DNA from: Acidimicrobiales bacterium
GTDB lineage: Bacteria > Actinomycetota > Acidimicrobiia > Acidimicrobiales > Palsa-688
DNA: 12,138 nt
Assembly (NCBI GenBank): GCA_030039575.1
Contig: JASHVH010000039.1
Span: 1-12,138 of the forward strand
Reading direction: 5' to 3'
Shown: positions 6,303-12,138 of the stretch, piece after piece
Position numbering within the stretch: position 1 is the stretch's first letter
Layout: each line of letters begins with the position of its first letter
Notes under the pieces: model-generated
Told to the model about the DNA's origin: nothing
Database searches by the model: none
What the model saw: only the letters and a program-made list of their open reading frames with translations
Translations under genes and position numbers: made by a program

Positions 6303-7295
6303 ATGGATAATGGTTCGATGTCCGCCGTTTCGGAGCCGAGCTCACCTGAACTTGACGTCATAGGGAAGGCGGCGCGGCTCCATTACGAGTACGGGCTCAC
6401 ACACCAGGAAGTGGCGGAGATCCTGCATATTTCGCGGGTCAAGGTGACGCGTCTGCTCAAGCAGGCCCGGGACCTCGGGGTGGTGCAGATCCGCGTATTG
6501 CCCGATGTTTCGCCTTACGCAGGGCTTGAGACCGAACTGACCAGGCGCTTCAAGATCGACGAAGCCGTTGTGGTGCCGACGGTGGCCGACGAGCGCGAAC
6601 AGCGGACCGCTCTTGCCCTGGCCGCGGCCCGTTACCTGCAACGCGTCCTCCAGCACGGCATGACCGTGGCCATCGGCCTGAGCAGGACGGTCGCCCTTGT
6701 CCCCCAGTTCGTAGTTGACGCGCGCCCCGTCTCCGCCACGTTTGTGTCCCTCGTTGGCGGCCTCCGCCGGGTCTCGATGGCAGCGAACCCCTACGAGGGG
6801 GCCGAGCGCCTCGCCCTACTTTTCGGGGGCAACGCCGAGCACCTGCTGGCTCCGGCGATCGCGGGTTCCCCCGCCATCGCCGAAGCCTTCCTGTCGGACC
6901 CGGCGAGCGCCCGTACTCTCGAACGCGCCGCACGAGCTGACGTTGCACTCCTTGGGGTGGGCGGCGTCTCCAGCCATACGACGCTCGTCGACGAGGAGGA
7001 ACTCACGGCCGAGGAGATCTCGCGGCTGGTCAAGGCAGGCGCTGTAGGTGACGTCGCCGCTCGTTTTTTCGACGCTAACGGCGCGGCTGTGAAGCACGAG
7101 ATCGACCGGCGGGTAGTCGGCCTGACACTGGCGCAGATCCGTCGGATACCGCTGCGCATCGTCATCGCGGGGGGGGCGGGCAAAGTGGACGCGATCGCGG
7201 GCGCATTGCGAGGGGAACTGGCCGCCGTCGTGGTACTGGACGCCAAGACGGCCAAACAGATCCTGAAGGACTCGGCGCCAAAGGCCCGGAATTAG
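6303..7295 (+). CDS. SorC-family sugar-binding transcriptional regulator
   Basis: A 330-aa SorC/DeoR-type regulator. The N-terminal helix-turn-helix spans about 18-65, with GLTHQEVAEIL and HISRVKVTRLL (31-52). The C-terminal putative sugar-binding domain (about 75-325) contains VAIGLSRTV, VGDVAARFFD (248-257) and IAGGAGKVDAIAGALRG near 288-304. Members usually bind phosphorylated sugars or related metabolites and release DNA. ATG 6303 is preceded by AAGGAGGGGG (6279-6288), a strong but slightly distant Shine-Dalgarno; ATG 6318 (five residues shorter) is an alternative. It is the last gene of the operon, 43 nt after the M24 gene, and converges on the RidA-like gene with a 17-nt gap and no visible terminator. 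A sugar-acid-type effector would fit the class II aldolase in the same operon (inference). Confidence 0.93.
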   Translation: MDNGSMSAVSEPSSPELDVIGKAARLHYEYGLTHQEVAEILHISRVKVTRLLKQARDLGVVQIRVLPDVSPYAGLETELTRRFKIDEAVVVPTVADEREQRTALALAAARYLQRVLQHGMTVAIGLSRTVALVPQFVVDARPVSATFVSLVGGLRRVSMAANPYEGAERLALLFGGNAEHLLAPAIAGSPAIAEAFLSDPASARTLERAARADVALLGVGGVSSHTTLVDEEELTAEEISRLVKAGAVGDVAARFFDANGAAVKHEIDRRVVGLTLAQIRRIPLRIVIAGGAGKVDAIAGALRGELAAVVVLDAKTAKQILKDSAPKARN

Positions 7296-7312
7296 GAAGC
7301 CGCCACCCCGGG

Positions 7313-7780
7313 TCAGTTTCGAACCGCTACGACCAGTTCAATTTCCACCGGGTAGTTACGAGGCAGACTGGCGACGCCGATGGCCGAGCGTGCGTGCAGC
7401 CCTCGCTCCCCGAAGACATCGACCATCAAGTCAGAAAAACCGTGCGCCACGGCCGCCTGGTCGAAAAAGTCAGGTTCGCTACTGACAAATACCAGTGCCT
7501 TCAATATAGCGCTCAGGCGGTCTAAGTCACCCACATGGTCCCGGATGCTCCGTAATAGTTGGACCCCCGTGGCGCGGGCCGCTAAGTAGGCATCGTCAAC
7601 GCTGAGGTCGCGCCCAACCCGCCCCTGGTACAAGAGCTCGCCTTCGTTGTTGGTCGGGCCGTGCCCAGACACGAACAAAAGATCGCCGTACCGCCGGACA
7701 GGGATTATCCCTTTTCCACGCCCAATCTTTGTCGGCAAATGAATCCCCAGCTCGGCGAGCTTGTCTTCAGCAGTTCCCAT
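7313..7780 (-). CDS. RidA-superfamily (YjgF/YER057c/UK114) protein
   Basis: A 155-aa Rid-family protein, longer than canonical RidA (about 130 aa). It resembles the 'YjgF-like 1' subgroup in having YGDLLFVSGHGP (31-42), YQGRVGRDLSV (51-61), DLDRLS and a C-terminal GLHARSAIGVASLPRNYPVEIEL. Arg131, equivalent to the carboxylate-binding Arg of RidA deaminases, and the PVEIE segment (144-148) are kept, so enamine/imine hydrolysis is possible. Subgroup functions are mostly undefined; 2-aminomuconate deaminase also belongs to this superfamily. ATG 7780 has GGAGGG 8 nt upstream. The gene lies 163 nt downstream of the cyclase-family gene on the same strand, so it could be cotranscribed or have its own promoter; none is clear. 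A CAGCT-8-AGCTG dyad sits at about 7803-7820. Confidence 0.92.
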   Translation of the reverse strand: MGTAEDKLAELGIHLPTKIGRGKGIIPVRRYGDLLFVSGHGPTNNEGELLYQGRVGRDLSVDDAYLAARATGVQLLRSIRDHVGDLDRLSAILKALVFVSSEPDFFDQAAVAHGFSDLMVDVFGERGLHARSAIGVASLPRNYPVEIELVVAVRN

Positions 7781-7943
7781 TTGCGGTTCCCTCCAACTAC
7801 TCAGCTGGTCTCATAGCTGTGGAACTCCTGGCTGCACTGTACCTTTTCCGTCGCCCGCACACCGGAAGCAGCGCGTACAGGGGTCAGGGCGGGTGGCGGG
7901 TGCGACGCGGTTGGCAGACGGCCCTGGCTACCGTGCCGGTTCT

Positions 7944-8915
7944 CTATTTGAGCGCCAGTACGTTCGGTGGCGAGGCGACGCCGCGCGCGAGGTTGAGAGG
8001 GGCGGAAGTTAGCAAGAAGGTGTACCGACGATCGCGCCAGCAATCCTGTGCCAGGCGGTCAAGGTCAAAGAGCTCGCCAATCGGCAGGCCAAGCATCGGG
8101 ATCAGTCTGAGATGCAAGTGGAACTCGTAGGCGCTGGCCGGGTCGACCGCCGCAGCATCCCTTTTGGCCTGTGCCTCCAACGCTCCTATGGGCCAAAGCT
8201 CGAGGGCTGGATTATCGGCGCCCACCGCCGCGATGTGCATGTCCCACAGGACTTGGGCCATCCTCTCGGAAGGCCGAAGTCCCGGCGCCTTCAGCCTCTT
8301 CATGGTGGTCGACTCGGTGCGCGCTTCACTGTCGAGCGACCGGTACCAGGCGAGCCATCCTGTACGCACCAACAGAATGTCGCCCGGTTCCGTCGTTACC
8401 CCTTCTGACGCCAAGGCGGCCTCTAGGTCTTCGGGCTCAATGGGGTCGGGCGCGTCGAAGCGAAGCGGCCGCCCGGTGGCCTGCCGCCAGCGCGCCACGT
8501 CAGCCAGTACGCCCCGCCCAGCGATACCCTCCCGCGCCCAGTGGTGAACGCCGTGCTCGGAGTCGTCCAGGCCCCCGAAGTACCCGTGGCCTGGAAAGCA
8601 TACGTGACGGAAACCGTCCCACTGGCTCGACACTTGCGTGTTCCAGTCTTGCAGCAGATCGTCCTGGAAGACGGCCGAGCCACGACGAACCTCGTGACGA
8701 GAACGCGGCCGTCCGAACAACGGGGGCTCCGGCAACTCCAGGGCGAGGTTGAGAGGGAACACGAGGCCGGTCGTCACCAGGCGGCTGGCTCGGACGACAC
8801 GTTCCGGCGATAGGAGGTTGAGACAGCCGAAGGCACTGCGATCTCCCCAGACATCCCATGCGTGCCGGATCCCGTTCTTCTCGGGGAGGTCAGCATATGA
8901 GGGCACGTCGCGCAT
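7944..8915 (-). CDS. Cyclase-family (kynurenine formamidase-like) hydrolase
   Basis: A 323-aa member of the putative-cyclase family that includes kynurenine formamidase and isatin hydrolase: metal-dependent hydrolases of amides, formamides and lactam-like rings. The signature H-x-G-T-H-x-D-x-x-x-H is modified to SSQWDGFRH (96-104), the Q-W-D-x-x-x-H variant (Gln98, Asp100, His104) that I recall from a large bacterial subgroup of unknown substrate. Other family features are GDILLVRTGW (168-177), AAVGADNPALELWP (219-232), a HLHLRLIPMLGLPIGE stretch (266-281) and a C-terminal TSAPLNLARGVASPPNVLAL. ATG 8915 is preceded by AGGAGGAGG. The frame is open to 9140, but the added segment is unlike the family. 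Its place beside RidA- and M24-type genes suggests processing of a nitrogenous or ring-bearing substrate (inference). Confidence 0.9.
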   Translation of the reverse strand: MRDVPSYADLPEKNGIRHAWDVWGDRSAFGCLNLLSPERVVRASRLVTTGLVFPLNLALELPEPPLFGRPRSRHEVRRGSAVFQDDLLQDWNTQVSSQWDGFRHVCFPGHGYFGGLDDSEHGVHHWAREGIAGRGVLADVARWRQATGRPLRFDAPDPIEPEDLEAALASEGVTTEPGDILLVRTGWLAWYRSLDSEARTESTTMKRLKAPGLRPSERMAQVLWDMHIAAVGADNPALELWPIGALEAQAKRDAAAVDPASAYEFHLHLRLIPMLGLPIGELFDLDRLAQDCWRDRRYTFLLTSAPLNLARGVASPPNVLALK

Positions 8916-9434
8916 ATGCCTCCTCCTGCCTCTGGTCTTGGATGACGATCCGGGGACACACCGGTATCTGGGGGATCTAACTTCCTGTCGGGGAACAGCG
9001 GACTTCAGCACGGACCTCTTGCCGCGTCCAGCATATTGATCTCGTTGGCTCGCGGTGATGTACTTGCTGAGCGTGAAGCGGCTTAGCGGCGGGCCCGCTT
9101 TTGCCGGAGGTGCCAAAGCTTGACGCTGCCCTGCGTACACAGACGCGTTTGGAGTTGAAGCGCCTGGACGCGTAATTCCCAGTTACCACGGTCTACGTCA
9201 TTCACGATCGGGCCGAGCCGGTGACCATGGAGGACCGCATCGTACTTATGCGGGAAGTTCTTAGCGCGGGATGGGCTCAGAATTCTGGCGAAAGACAAAG
9301 CTGGGGGGAAGGGCGCAACCCGGGGGTTGCGCGCCGGGGTTCGGTGCGGAGGACGTCAACTTGTCCGGGGGGACCGCCAGCTCTCGCTCGGTTATGTGGT
9401 CGCCGGGCTCCCGCGTCCCGGTGGGGTTACGGAC
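8916..9434. other. Gene-free region, 519 nt
   Basis: Between the cyclase-family gene and the phosphoesterase gene, both on the minus strand, I see no credible coding sequence. Short ORFs here (for example 8977-9189 and 9083-9298 minus, and 9221-9613 plus) lack recognisable family sequence, and the last is mostly antisense to the phosphoesterase. The stretch should hold the cyclase promoter, but no clear -35/-10 pair was found. It also holds a hairpin near 9313-9332. Confidence 0.6.
9313..9332 (-). terminator. Possible hairpin terminator of the phosphoesterase gene
   Basis: GCGCAACC-CGGG-GGTTGCGC is a perfect 8-bp stem with a 4-nt loop, about 100 nt beyond the phosphoesterase stop in its direction of transcription. 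There is no U-tract on that strand (the next bases are CCTTCCCCCC), so at best this is an I-shaped terminator of the kind often proposed in Actinomycetota. Confidence 0.4.
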
Positions 9435-10928
9435 TTAGATCGGAGGTTGCGGGTTCTGAGGGTACTGGTCCTGGTGGGGGACGGTTTGGCTGGCGCCCGG
9501 GAAGGGTGGCAGAGGCAAGGTCGAGGTGTATGCGGCGAGGGTCGCCGGCCCGCTTGTGTCCGGCAATACCGGCGGCACCTGGTCGCGTGGCCCGAACTGG
9601 AACGCAGTGGTGAGGTCGCCCAGGGTCTGCAGCCGGTACTGGCTGATGTTCGTGGGCTCGACGCCGGTCAGCGCCTTGAGGAAGCGCAGGATCGAGGTGT
9701 GGTCGAACGGGTCGTGTATGACACGCCCGCCGGCGGTCCAGGGCGAGATGATCAGGCACGGGACCCGGAACCCCGGACCTACAGGGAGGCCGTCCCCCGG
9801 CGTCCCTCCGGGAGAGGTGAGCGTCACGAACTCGTCGGGCGTGCCCGCGGGCGGCGTCGGCGGAGGAACGTGGTCGAACAGGCCATCGTTCTCGTCGTAG
9901 CTCAAGATGAACACCGTCTTGGCCCAGACGTCCGGGTTGGCCGCAATGGCGTCGATCTTGCTGGCTACGAAGGTGGCACCGTTGGCGGGTAGGTACGCAG
10001 GATGTTCGCTGTCTGTACTTGTCGGGAATATCCAACTTACCGTTGGTAGCTGGTCGTTTATCGCGTCGTACTCGAACTTGCCCTCCGGGTAGACGACCAT
10101 GGCGTTTTGGTAGAGAGGGGAGGTCGTGGGTGCTTCCTGGTACTGCTTGAAATATTCGAGCACGTTCGTGCCGTAATTGTCCGATTGCTGGTAACAGCGC
10201 CAACTGACACCCGCGGCCGTGAGTTGTTCGGGATAAGTCGTCCAGGTATAAGTCCCGTTCGTGACGTTGTTGTCAAGGGCCGGGCCGCCATTTTCTCCAT
10301 TGGGGTCGATCGTCCCCGTTATCCACATATAACGGTTCGGATGGGTGGGGCCAAGGACCGAGCAGTAATAGTTATCGCAAAGAGTGAACGCATCTGCGAG
10401 CGCCCATTGGAAAGGGATGTCAGCTCGCACGTAATAGCCCATGGTGAAGGGGCCGTTGGACCCGTCGGCGGCGAGGTGAGCCGGCAGCCAGTTGTCCATT
10501 TTCCCATTGTCCCAAGCTGAGTGCTGGACAAGCCACGCATGACTGGTAGAGGGAATGGCCTGGGCACCTGTGGTCATAGTGTCGAGGTGGTAAGGCAGCA
10601 GGTAGCCGTCGGGGTTTTGGGGGTCCGGCTGATAAAAGACGCTCCGCCCCGTGCTCAGCGTCAGTGCCGTGGGGTCGTCAAAACCCCGCACGCCGGCCCT
10701 GGTCCCGAAATAATGGTCGAACGAGCGGTTCTCTTGCATGAGGATAACGACGTGCTCGATGTCCTGGATCCGCCCGTTGCTCGGAGGCGGCTGGGCCAAA
10801 GCTCTGGCCACATTAGGCGGTAGTAAATTCGCGGCCCAGGCTGCCCCGCCAAGAGCGGCGGCCGACCCTAGGAACCGTCTCCGACTGAATCGCGGTCCGC
10901 TCGGGATACTCGAGTCGTTCTGTCCCAT
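9435..10928 (-). CDS. Tat-exported phosphoesterase, phospholipase C/acid phosphatase family
   Basis: A 497-aa exported enzyme of the phosphoesterase family that includes mycobacterial PlcA-D and phosphocholine-specific phospholipase C. It hydrolyses phosphate esters of lipids or similar molecules at or outside the membrane. The N-terminus carries a twin-arginine signal: SRRRFLG (15-21), a hydrophobic Ala-rich segment (22-36) and a likely cleavage after ALA near residue 45. Catalytic-core motifs are ENRSFDHYFG (66-75), GPTHPNR (193-199), YDENDG with FDHVPPP (344-357), and DPFDHTSILRF (407-416). It ends in a Pro/Gln-rich tail and lacks the extra C-terminal domains of long (about 700-aa) phospholipases C, matching the short mycobacterial type. 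ATG 10928 has GAGGAGG 7 nt upstream. It looks monocistronic and unrelated to the catabolic genes. The middle of the gene looks less GC-rich than its neighbours by eye. Confidence 0.93.
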   Translation of the reverse strand: MGQNDSSIPSGPRFSRRRFLGSAAALGGAAWAANLLPPNVARALAQPPPSNGRIQDIEHVVILMQENRSFDHYFGTRAGVRGFDDPTALTLSTGRSVFYQPDPQNPDGYLLPYHLDTMTTGAQAIPSTSHAWLVQHSAWDNGKMDNWLPAHLAADGSNGPFTMGYYVRADIPFQWALADAFTLCDNYYCSVLGPTHPNRYMWITGTIDPNGENGGPALDNNVTNGTYTWTTYPEQLTAAGVSWRCYQQSDNYGTNVLEYFKQYQEAPTTSPLYQNAMVVYPEGKFEYDAINDQLPTVSWIFPTSTDSEHPAYLPANGATFVASKIDAIAANPDVWAKTVFILSYDENDGLFDHVPPPTPPAGTPDEFVTLTSPGGTPGDGLPVGPGFRVPCLIISPWTAGGRVIHDPFDHTSILRFLKALTGVEPTNISQYRLQTLGDLTTAFQFGPRDQVPPVLPDTSGPATLAAYTSTLPLPPFPGASQTVPHQDQYPQNPQPPI

Positions 10929-11454
10929 GACCTGTCCTCCTCAAGTTGTCGCGTGCCGTGATATTGCCGGACCAAGCTGAAGGGCCGTCGACTCAGAGGT
11001 GACCAGGACGTGTACCGAAAGCGAACACTTCACGAGCGAGACCGGCGGGGTGGCGCCGGTGCCGGGCTCGGTATGAGGGGTCGCGCACTGGCAAGGCCGC
11101 AGGTGAGCCTCGTATGGGCGGGCGGACGCCGGCTACGGCCTGGTCAGGACCGCGTCTGCTGTAAGCGTCGGTCGGGTACATCCGCCCGGGTCGGTGACGA
11201 CGGTGGTCCGGTCACCAACCGGTCGCCCGTGGCCGCCTGACCAGACGCATACCCGCCGAGACAGACGCCTACCCGCTGAGAGAGAAGTATCTGGACGGGC
11301 ACACCGGTATCCGGTTAATAGTGAACGAACCCGTTGTGGCAGGGCTAGCAGCCCAGGTCCTCGTAAAGGCAGATGGGCCCATAACGACAGGTCAGCCGTA
11401 GGATCCAGCTAGGACCAGTGCACGGCAGACGGAGTGCGCAGCGGCGGCGATCGG
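10929..11454. other. Gene-free region, 526 nt
   Basis: Between the phosphoesterase start and tRNA-His no credible gene is seen; short ORFs at 10993-11181 (minus) and 11010-11240 (plus) have no recognisable content. The region holds a 2 x 20-bp tandem repeat and a 13-bp inverted repeat ACCGG-TAT-CCGGT (11303-11315) followed by TTAATAG. Promoters for the phosphoesterase should lie near 10950-11000, where only a weak AATATC-type -10 is seen on the minus strand. Confidence 0.6.
11242..11281. repeat. Tandem 20-bp direct repeat (two copies)
   Basis: CAGACGCATACCCGCCGAGA (11242-11261) is followed immediately by CAGACGCCTACCCGCTGAGA (11262-11281), identical at 18 of 20 positions. No third full copy follows. 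It lies in non-coding DNA between the phosphoesterase and tRNA-His. It may be a minisatellite-like duplication or paired protein-binding sites; which cannot be told from the sequence. Confidence 0.75.
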
Positions 11455-11529
11455 GGTGACCGAGGGGACTCGAACCCCCGACCTCCAGGGCCACAACCTG
11501 GCGCTCTAACCAACTGAGCTACGGCCACC
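11455..11529 (-). tRNA. tRNA-His (anticodon GTG)
   Basis: The minus strand folds as a complete cloverleaf. Acceptor GTGGCCG pairs with CGGTCAC (one G-U), the D-arm is GCTC/GAGC with loop AGTTGGTTA, and the anticodon stem CCAGG/CCTGG carries loop TTGTGGC with GTG at 11492-11494. The T-arm is GGGGG/CCCCT with loop TTCGAGT. A template G at position -1 (11529) pairs with discriminator C73 (11455), the identity feature of tRNA-His. The 3' CCA is not encoded (the next bases are CCG). No T-rich terminator follows. Confidence 0.97.
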
Positions 11530-11600
11530 ACGGACTTCTCAGTTTGCCACAAGCCCAGGCCAGCGGAACAAGCACCAAGGAAGCGCGCTCCCGTCAGCTG

Positions 11601-12138
11601 ATGGAAGCGCATAGCGCGGAGGATGAAAGGGGCGCTCAAGTGCGGTACCAGGCGCAGGACGGGGATCTGGTCCGCCTCTACCTGGACAACATCGGCAAGT
11701 ACCCGCTGTTGACCCAGGACGAGGAGGGGAGCCTGTCAAAGGCCATTCAGGAGGGTCAAGACGCCAAGGAGGAACTGGCGCGAGGCGAGGCCGACGACGC
11801 CACGAAAAGCGTCCTCCTGGCCGCCGTGCAACGGGGTGAAACTGCAAGCGACCAGTTCATTAACGCCAACCTCCGGCTGGTCGTGTCCATCGCGAAGAGG
11901 TACCAGTCGACTGACCTGCCCCTCTTGGACCTCATCCAGGAGGGGAACCTCGGCCTCATGCACGCGGTGACCAAGTTCGACTGGCGCAGGGGCTTCAAGT
12001 TCTCGACGTACGCCACGTGGTGGATCAAGCAAGCCATAAGTCGAGGCATTGACAACACGTCCCGTACAATCAGGCTCCCGGTCCACGCGGGCGACCAGGT
12101 GCGCCGGCTCGTTCGGGCAAAACAGCAGCTAGAGGCGC
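11601..12138 (+). CDS. Primary-like sigma-70 family RNA polymerase sigma factor (5' part)
   Basis: Directs RNA polymerase to promoters; the gene runs off the right edge after 179 codons. Region 1.2 is at about 20-52 (DLVRLYLDNIGKYPLLTQDEE), followed by a short variable linker. Region 2 runs from about 84 to 165: FINANLRLVVSIAKRY (86-101), LPLLDLIQEGNLGLMHAVTKFD (106-127), FKFSTYATWWIKQAISRGI (132-150) and TIRLPVHAGD (156-165). This is close to SigA/HrdB-type factors, but there is no long acidic region 1.1, so a group 2 (principal-like) factor is likely. ATG 11601 is in frame but has a poor Shine-Dalgarno; GTG 11640, with AAAGGGG 7 nt upstream, and TTG 11544 are alternatives. It diverges from tRNA-His, whose 5' end is about 70 nt away. 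Regions 3 and 4 are outside the window. Confidence 0.92.
   Translation, partial: MEAHSAEDERGAQVRYQAQDGDLVRLYLDNIGKYPLLTQDEEGSLSKAIQEGQDAKEELARGEADDATKSVLLAAVQRGETASDQFINANLRLVVSIAKRYQSTDLPLLDLIQEGNLGLMHAVTKFDWRRGFKFSTYATWWIKQAISRGIDNTSRTIRLPVHAGDQVRRLVRAKQQLEA

Noticed and set aside
7987..8757. 15-mer GCGAGGTTGAGAGGG present at 7987-8001 and 8743-8757
   Set aside because: Both copies encode the PLNLA motif at the two ends of the cyclase-family protein, so this is coding constraint rather than a mobile or regulatory repeat.
8957..8968. 12-mer CACACCGGTATC shared with 11300-11311
   Set aside because: Several 12-mer coincidences are expected in a 12-kb window, and the flanks do not match.
9085..9102. 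AGCGG/CCGCT hairpin followed by TTTT, plus strand
   Set aside because: The stem is only 5 bp, and no plus-strand gene lies upstream for it to terminate.
8916..9140. N-terminal extension of the cyclase-family protein (75 codons)
   Set aside because: Unlike the family, and a strong AGGAGGAGG precedes ATG 8915.
9221..9613. 130-aa plus-strand ORF beginning in the gene-free region
   Set aside because: After about 25 residues it becomes low-complexity sequence, largely antisense to the phosphoesterase, and has no recognised domain.
11455..11480. tRNA-His 3' end as an integration site bounding the locus to its left
   Set aside because: No second copy of the tRNA 3' end and no integrase or other mobility gene are present in the window.

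Overview
The window is high-GC throughout, and its gene content points to an Actinomycetota chromosome: a Tat-exported phospholipase C-type enzyme, a primary-like sigma factor with the signature TIRLPVHAGD, SorC and IclR regulators, and frequent GTG/TTG starts. I lean weakly towards Acidimicrobiia or a related lineage. No transposase, integrase, CRISPR array, toxin-antitoxin or phage gene was found.

Positions 29-8915 hold what looks like a catabolic locus. On the minus strand, an IclR-family regulator (1447-2256) is followed 11 nt later by an NAD(P)-dependent aldehyde dehydrogenase (29-1435). Both appear to be read from a promoter with a perfect TTGACA -35 box. Its -10 region is covered by a perfect 13-bp palindrome, so autorepression is likely. 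Divergently, a five-gene plus-strand operon encodes a class II (AraD/FucA-like) aldolase (2541-3314), a DUF849/BKACE beta-keto acid cleavage enzyme (3430-4251), a short-chain dehydrogenase overlapping it by 4 nt (4248-5036), an M24 creatinase/aminopeptidase P-fold metallohydrolase (5090-6259) and a SorC-family regulator (6303-7295). Convergent to it on the minus strand lie a RidA-superfamily protein (7313-7780) and a cyclase-family (kynurenine formamidase-like) hydrolase (7944-8915).

The enzymes suggest an ordered route, which is inference. The M24 protein and/or the cyclase-family hydrolase could open a C-N or ester-type bond. The SDR could oxidise a hydroxy acid to a beta-keto acid, and BKACE could condense this with acetyl-CoA, giving acetoacetate and a new acyl-CoA. 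The class II aldolase could release an aldehyde, the ALDH could oxidise an aldehyde, and the RidA-like protein could clear enamine/imine by-products. No transporter, kinase or CoA-transferase is visible, so the pathway is incomplete here and its substrate unknown. I do not recognise this gene combination as a described pathway.

The right part is unrelated. A gene-free stretch (8916-9434) is followed by a minus-strand Tat-secreted phosphoesterase/phospholipase C-like gene (9435-10928). Next comes a second gene-free stretch (10929-11454) containing a 2 x 20-bp tandem repeat, then tRNA-His(GTG) on the minus strand. Diverging from the tRNA, the 5' part of a primary-like sigma-70 factor (from about 11601) runs off the right edge.
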